In this document: positions 61,681 to 64,000 of the stretch, piece after piece
Layout: every line of letters starts with the position of its first letter
Numbering within the stretch: the stretch's first letter is position 1
The notes under the pieces: model-generated
What the model was told of the DNA's origin: nothing
The model's database searches: none
What the model saw: only the letters and a program-made list of their open reading frames with translations
Assembly (NCBI RefSeq): GCF_001280515.1
Contig: NZ_LBIQ01000028.1
Location: 1 to 64,000 of the forward strand
Source of the DNA: Mangrovimonas sp. ST2L15
Lineage (GTDB): Bacteria; Bacteroidota; Bacteroidia; Flavobacteriales; Flavobacteriaceae
Reading direction: 5' to 3'
DNA length: 64,000 nt
Position numbers and translations under genes: made by a program

Positions 61681-62042
61681 AATATAATAATAGTTAATTA
61701 GAATTTTAATTTAAGTGCTAAATATACAAATTAAATTGAATTATTTTTCCTCAGCTATGAAAAATGCCTTTTACAGCATAGCTTTTCACTTTATCCAATA
61801 AAAACGTATCTAATATTCAATATCTCCCATTTTTTGATCTCCTTTATTAGTTCATCTAACAAATTATAGAACTCTTTAAAATTATTTCCCTTAAAGAAAA
61901 TCCAAATAGTAATTACGTCCTTGAATTATAAATAGTTAAATAGGCGAGATGAATTGCAAAACAAAGGAAGATTCGTTATTTTCCTTTATACCAACAAAAA
62001 AATTGAATATTTTGTAACTTTACCCAGATACTTTTAAGAATT
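61681..62042. other. 362-nt intergenic region between divergent genes
   Basis: AT-rich sequence that holds both promoters. TAACTTTA (62014-62021) 21 nt before the hydroxylase ATG is one base off the -7 consensus. An inverted repeat AGCTATG / CATAGCT lies at 61753-61783. No convincing gene: a 44-codon minus-strand stretch without a start codon was rejected. Confidence 0.6.
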
Positions 62043-63806
62043 ATGGAATTACAATCAATAGAATCCAATAACATTTTAGATAGGCTTCCAAAGCACTTAA
62101 AACAATTCATCAAACCACAGAACTATGATGATTACACCCCAATTAATCAAGCTGTTTGGAGATATGTGATGAGAAAGAATGTGGACTATTTGAGTAAAGT
62201 AGCTCACAAATCATATGTTGACGGATTAAAACAAACTGGCATTTCTATTGATGACATTCCTAACATGTATGGAATGAACCGCATTCTTAAAGAAATTGGT
62301 TGGGCAGCCGTAGCAGTAGATGGATTTATTCCTCCGAATGCGTTTATGGAATTTCAGGCCTATAATGTGCTGGTAATTGCCAGTGACATCAGGCAATTGG
62401 AACATATTGAATACACACCAGCACCAGACATCATCCATGAAGGAGCAGGACATGCCCCTATAATTGCAAATCCTGAATATGCCGAATATTTAAGACGATT
62501 TGGAGAAATAGGTTGTAAAGCCATTTCTTCTGCCAAAGATTATGAACTTTATGAGGCTGTAAGATACCTTTCCATATTGAAAGAAGCTCCAGGAAGTAAA
62601 GAAGAGGACATTCAAAAAGCTGAAGCCGATGTTGAATACCTTCAGGAAAACATGGGTAAACCAAGTGAAATGGCTTTAATAAGAAACCTACATTGGTGGA
62701 CCGTTGAGTATGGATTGATAGGTACTTTGGATAATCCAAAAATTTATGGCGCTGGATTACTTTCTTCAATAGGCGAAAGTACTTGGTGTATGACAGACCA
62801 AGTAAAAAAACTTCCGTATTCTATTAAAGCTGCAGACCAAAGTTTTGACATTACGAAACCCCAACCCCAATTGTTTGTGACCCCCAATTTTGCCCATTTA
62901 AGTTTGGTTTTAGAAGAATTTGCAAATACCATGGCACTTCGAACTGGAGGTTTATCGGGAGTCAATAAACTTATTGAATCAGAAGCTCTAGGGTCTATTG
63001 AACTAAGCACTGGTCTTCAAATTTCTGGCGTTTTTTCAAATGTAATTTCTCACAAAGACAAACCTATTTATATTCAAACCACAGGAAAAACAGCTCTCTC
63101 TTACAGAGAAAAACAACTTGTTGGACATGGCACAAATCATCATAATGGAGGCTTTGGTTCTCCTGTAGGAAAACTTAAAGGCATCAATATATCTATCGAG
63201 GATATGAGCCCTAGAGATCTAACGGCCTATAACATTTTTGAAGGCGAGCGTGTTACATTAGAATTTGAAGGCGGCGTCAAAGTCACTGGAAATATTATTA
63301 CAGGAAAGAGAAACTTACAAGGTAAAATTATTTTAATAAGCTTTGAAAACTGTACGGTATCGTACAAAGAAGAGATTCTTTTCCAACCAGAATGGGGCAT
63401 TTACGATATGGCTGTTGGTAAGAAAGTTGTTTCAGCATTTTCGGGACCAGCAGATTTTAATAGTTTTGATTTATTGACTCACAAGTCATCTACAGAAACG
63501 ATTAAGATTAAAAAAACTCCTAAAGAGAAAGAACTAGAAGTACTTTATCAACAGGTTAGAGATTACAGAGAGGGCAATACCCAAACTATTTCCAGACACA
63601 AAGTTTTAGAGCAGTTAATTGAAAACCATCCAGAAGATTGGTTGCTTCCAATAGAGTTATATGAATTGGCATTCCAATCCAGCAAACAGGAACTCTGCGA
63701 AGCTATTTTAAAGCATTTGGAAGGTATCAAATCCAACAGACCGCAGGTTGGTCATCTTATTGATGACGGATTGGACATTATTGAAAAATCTGGAGTATTG
63801 AATTAA
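62043..63806 (+). CDS. Phenylalanine 4-monooxygenase-like aromatic amino acid hydroxylase, extended form
   Basis: A 587-residue member of the pterin-dependent hydroxylases that convert phenylalanine to tyrosine with iron and tetrahydropterin. The iron ligands are His132 and His137 in IHEGAGHAP, and probably Glu222 in WWTVEYGL. Between His137 and Glu222 there are about 85 residues where simple bacterial enzymes have about 41, so a segment is inserted. The part after residue 310 (LSLVLEEFANTMALRTGG onward) has no counterpart in short bacterial PAH and no known domain. The motif is HEGAGHAP rather than HDxFGHxP. Stop overlaps the next, convergent gene by 4 nt. Confidence 0.92.
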   Translation: MELQSIESNNILDRLPKHLKQFIKPQNYDDYTPINQAVWRYVMRKNVDYLSKVAHKSYVDGLKQTGISIDDIPNMYGMNRILKEIGWAAVAVDGFIPPNAFMEFQAYNVLVIASDIRQLEHIEYTPAPDIIHEGAGHAPIIANPEYAEYLRRFGEIGCKAISSAKDYELYEAVRYLSILKEAPGSKEEDIQKAEADVEYLQENMGKPSEMALIRNLHWWTVEYGLIGTLDNPKIYGAGLLSSIGESTWCMTDQVKKLPYSIKAADQSFDITKPQPQLFVTPNFAHLSLVLEEFANTMALRTGGLSGVNKLIESEALGSIELSTGLQISGVFSNVISHKDKPIYIQTTGKTALSYREKQLVGHGTNHHNGGFGSPVGKLKGINISIEDMSPRDLTAYNIFEGERVTLEFEGGVKVTGNIITGKRNLQGKIILISFENCTVSYKEEILFQPEWGIYDMAVGKKVVSAFSGPADFNSFDLLTHKSSTETIKIKKTPKEKELEVLYQQVRDYREGNTQTISRHKVLEQLIENHPEDWLLPIELYELAFQSSKQELCEAILKHLEGIKSNRPQVGHLIDDGLDIIEKSGVLN

Positions 63807-64000
63807 AATTTATTCAGGAAGTTTTTTGTTGTTTCACTAAGAACCAATTCACCACTGGTTTTAGCCCGTTCAATCAGTAGGTTGTCCCAGTGTTCTGTCC
63901 CAGACCACAAAGCCCGTTTCATGGATGCCATGGCATCTGTATGGTAACTAGACAAGCTTTTAGATAGTTTTTCCAATGTATGGTCCATATCCTTTACATC
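63803..64000 (-). CDS. Enoyl-CoA hydratase/isomerase family protein, C-terminal end only
   Basis: The last 66 codons of a minus-strand gene that continues beyond the window; the N-terminus and active site are missing. The visible part (LSKSLSSYHTDAMASMKRALWSG, then WDNLLIERAKTSGELVLSE) fits the C-terminal helix bundle of the crotonase family, as in methylglutaconyl-CoA hydratase. The stop overlaps that of the hydroxylase by 4 nt. Confidence 0.72.
   Translation of the reverse strand, partial: DVKDMDHTLEKLSKSLSSYHTDAMASMKRALWSGTEHWDNLLIERAKTSGELVLSETTKNFLNKF

Noticed and set aside
61780-61925. A minus-strand open stretch of about 44 codons (ending KKWEILNIRYVFIG)
   Set aside because: No ATG, GTG or well-placed TTG start, a stop lies just before it, and the residue mix is what AT-rich non-coding DNA gives by chance.

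Overview
The window looks like a chromosomal segment of a low-GC Bacteroidetes bacterium, most likely a marine member of the Flavobacteriaceae. The evidence is a fused SecD-SecF, a PafA-type alkaline phosphatase, proteins built for type IX secretion, many Bacteroidetes-restricted families (DUF2911, DUF4412, DUF5522, DUF6588), a sigma/FecR/TonB-receptor set, and promoters of the TAnnTTTG type without clear Shine-Dalgarno sites. The genus cannot be fixed from sequence reading alone. No tRNA, rRNA, CRISPR array, transposase or prophage gene was seen, so this is mostly core genome with a few accessory patches.

Layout. 1-2617: two secreted proteins on the minus strand, the first cut by the window edge. 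2775-6815: plus-strand run folE, cysS, yidD, lgt and a DUF192 lipoprotein, with a short duplicated-tail insertion after yidD. 6893-16711: minus-strand secDF; mdh with a DUF4412 protein; gyrB overlapping an outer-membrane protein; asnB. 16943-23656: DUF2911 protein, queE, then a compact plus-strand series (HerA-like ATPase, lipoprotein, YitT, cupin, hydrolase, RluF, small membrane protein). 23665-25925: ffh-folD. 26045-32706: cell-surface signalling island (ECF sigma, FecR, STN-type TonB receptor) flanked by two lipoproteins. 32785-37755: Nudix, pyrE, SRPBCC, birA, rsfS, ftsH. 37882-40222: phospholipid cluster (LUD protein, cdsA, psd, acyl-CoA-binding protein). 40240-46680: pafA, mlaE-mlaF, DUF389, mannose-1-phosphate guanylyltransferase and an SprT-like protein. 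46852-53434: membrane protein, methyltransferase, acetyltransferase, APC transporter with a lost start codon, Spy-like protein, hemL, glucosaminidase and a PLP enzyme. 53685-64000: large type IX cargo protein, a small HExxH protein head to head with a 53-residue DUF5522 protein, hutU, DUF4136 lipoprotein, a small periplasmic protein, a large phenylalanine hydroxylase and a cut enoyl-CoA hydratase.

Functional themes. Envelope biogenesis is prominent: Lgt, YidD, SecDF, Ffh, FtsH, MlaEF, CdsA and Psd. Catabolism of histidine (hutU) and of phenylalanine (hydroxylase) lies near the right end. folE makes the precursor of folates and reduced pterins, folD acts in folate one-carbon metabolism, and the hydroxylase needs a reduced pterin, but these genes are not adjacent.

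The observations most worth checking are: (1) at least five genes whose -7 promoter box lies only 4-5 nt from the start codon, suggesting leaderless mRNAs; (2) the 38-bp duplicated yidD tail enclosing a GC-rich palindrome; (3) the sigma/FecR/TonB-receptor island with flanking repeat-rich lipoproteins and no SusD; (4) an APC transporter without a usable start codon; (5) the HExxH/DUF5522 gene pair; (6) the phenylalanine hydroxylase with an inserted segment and a C-terminal extension. All family names come from reading motifs, not from database searches.
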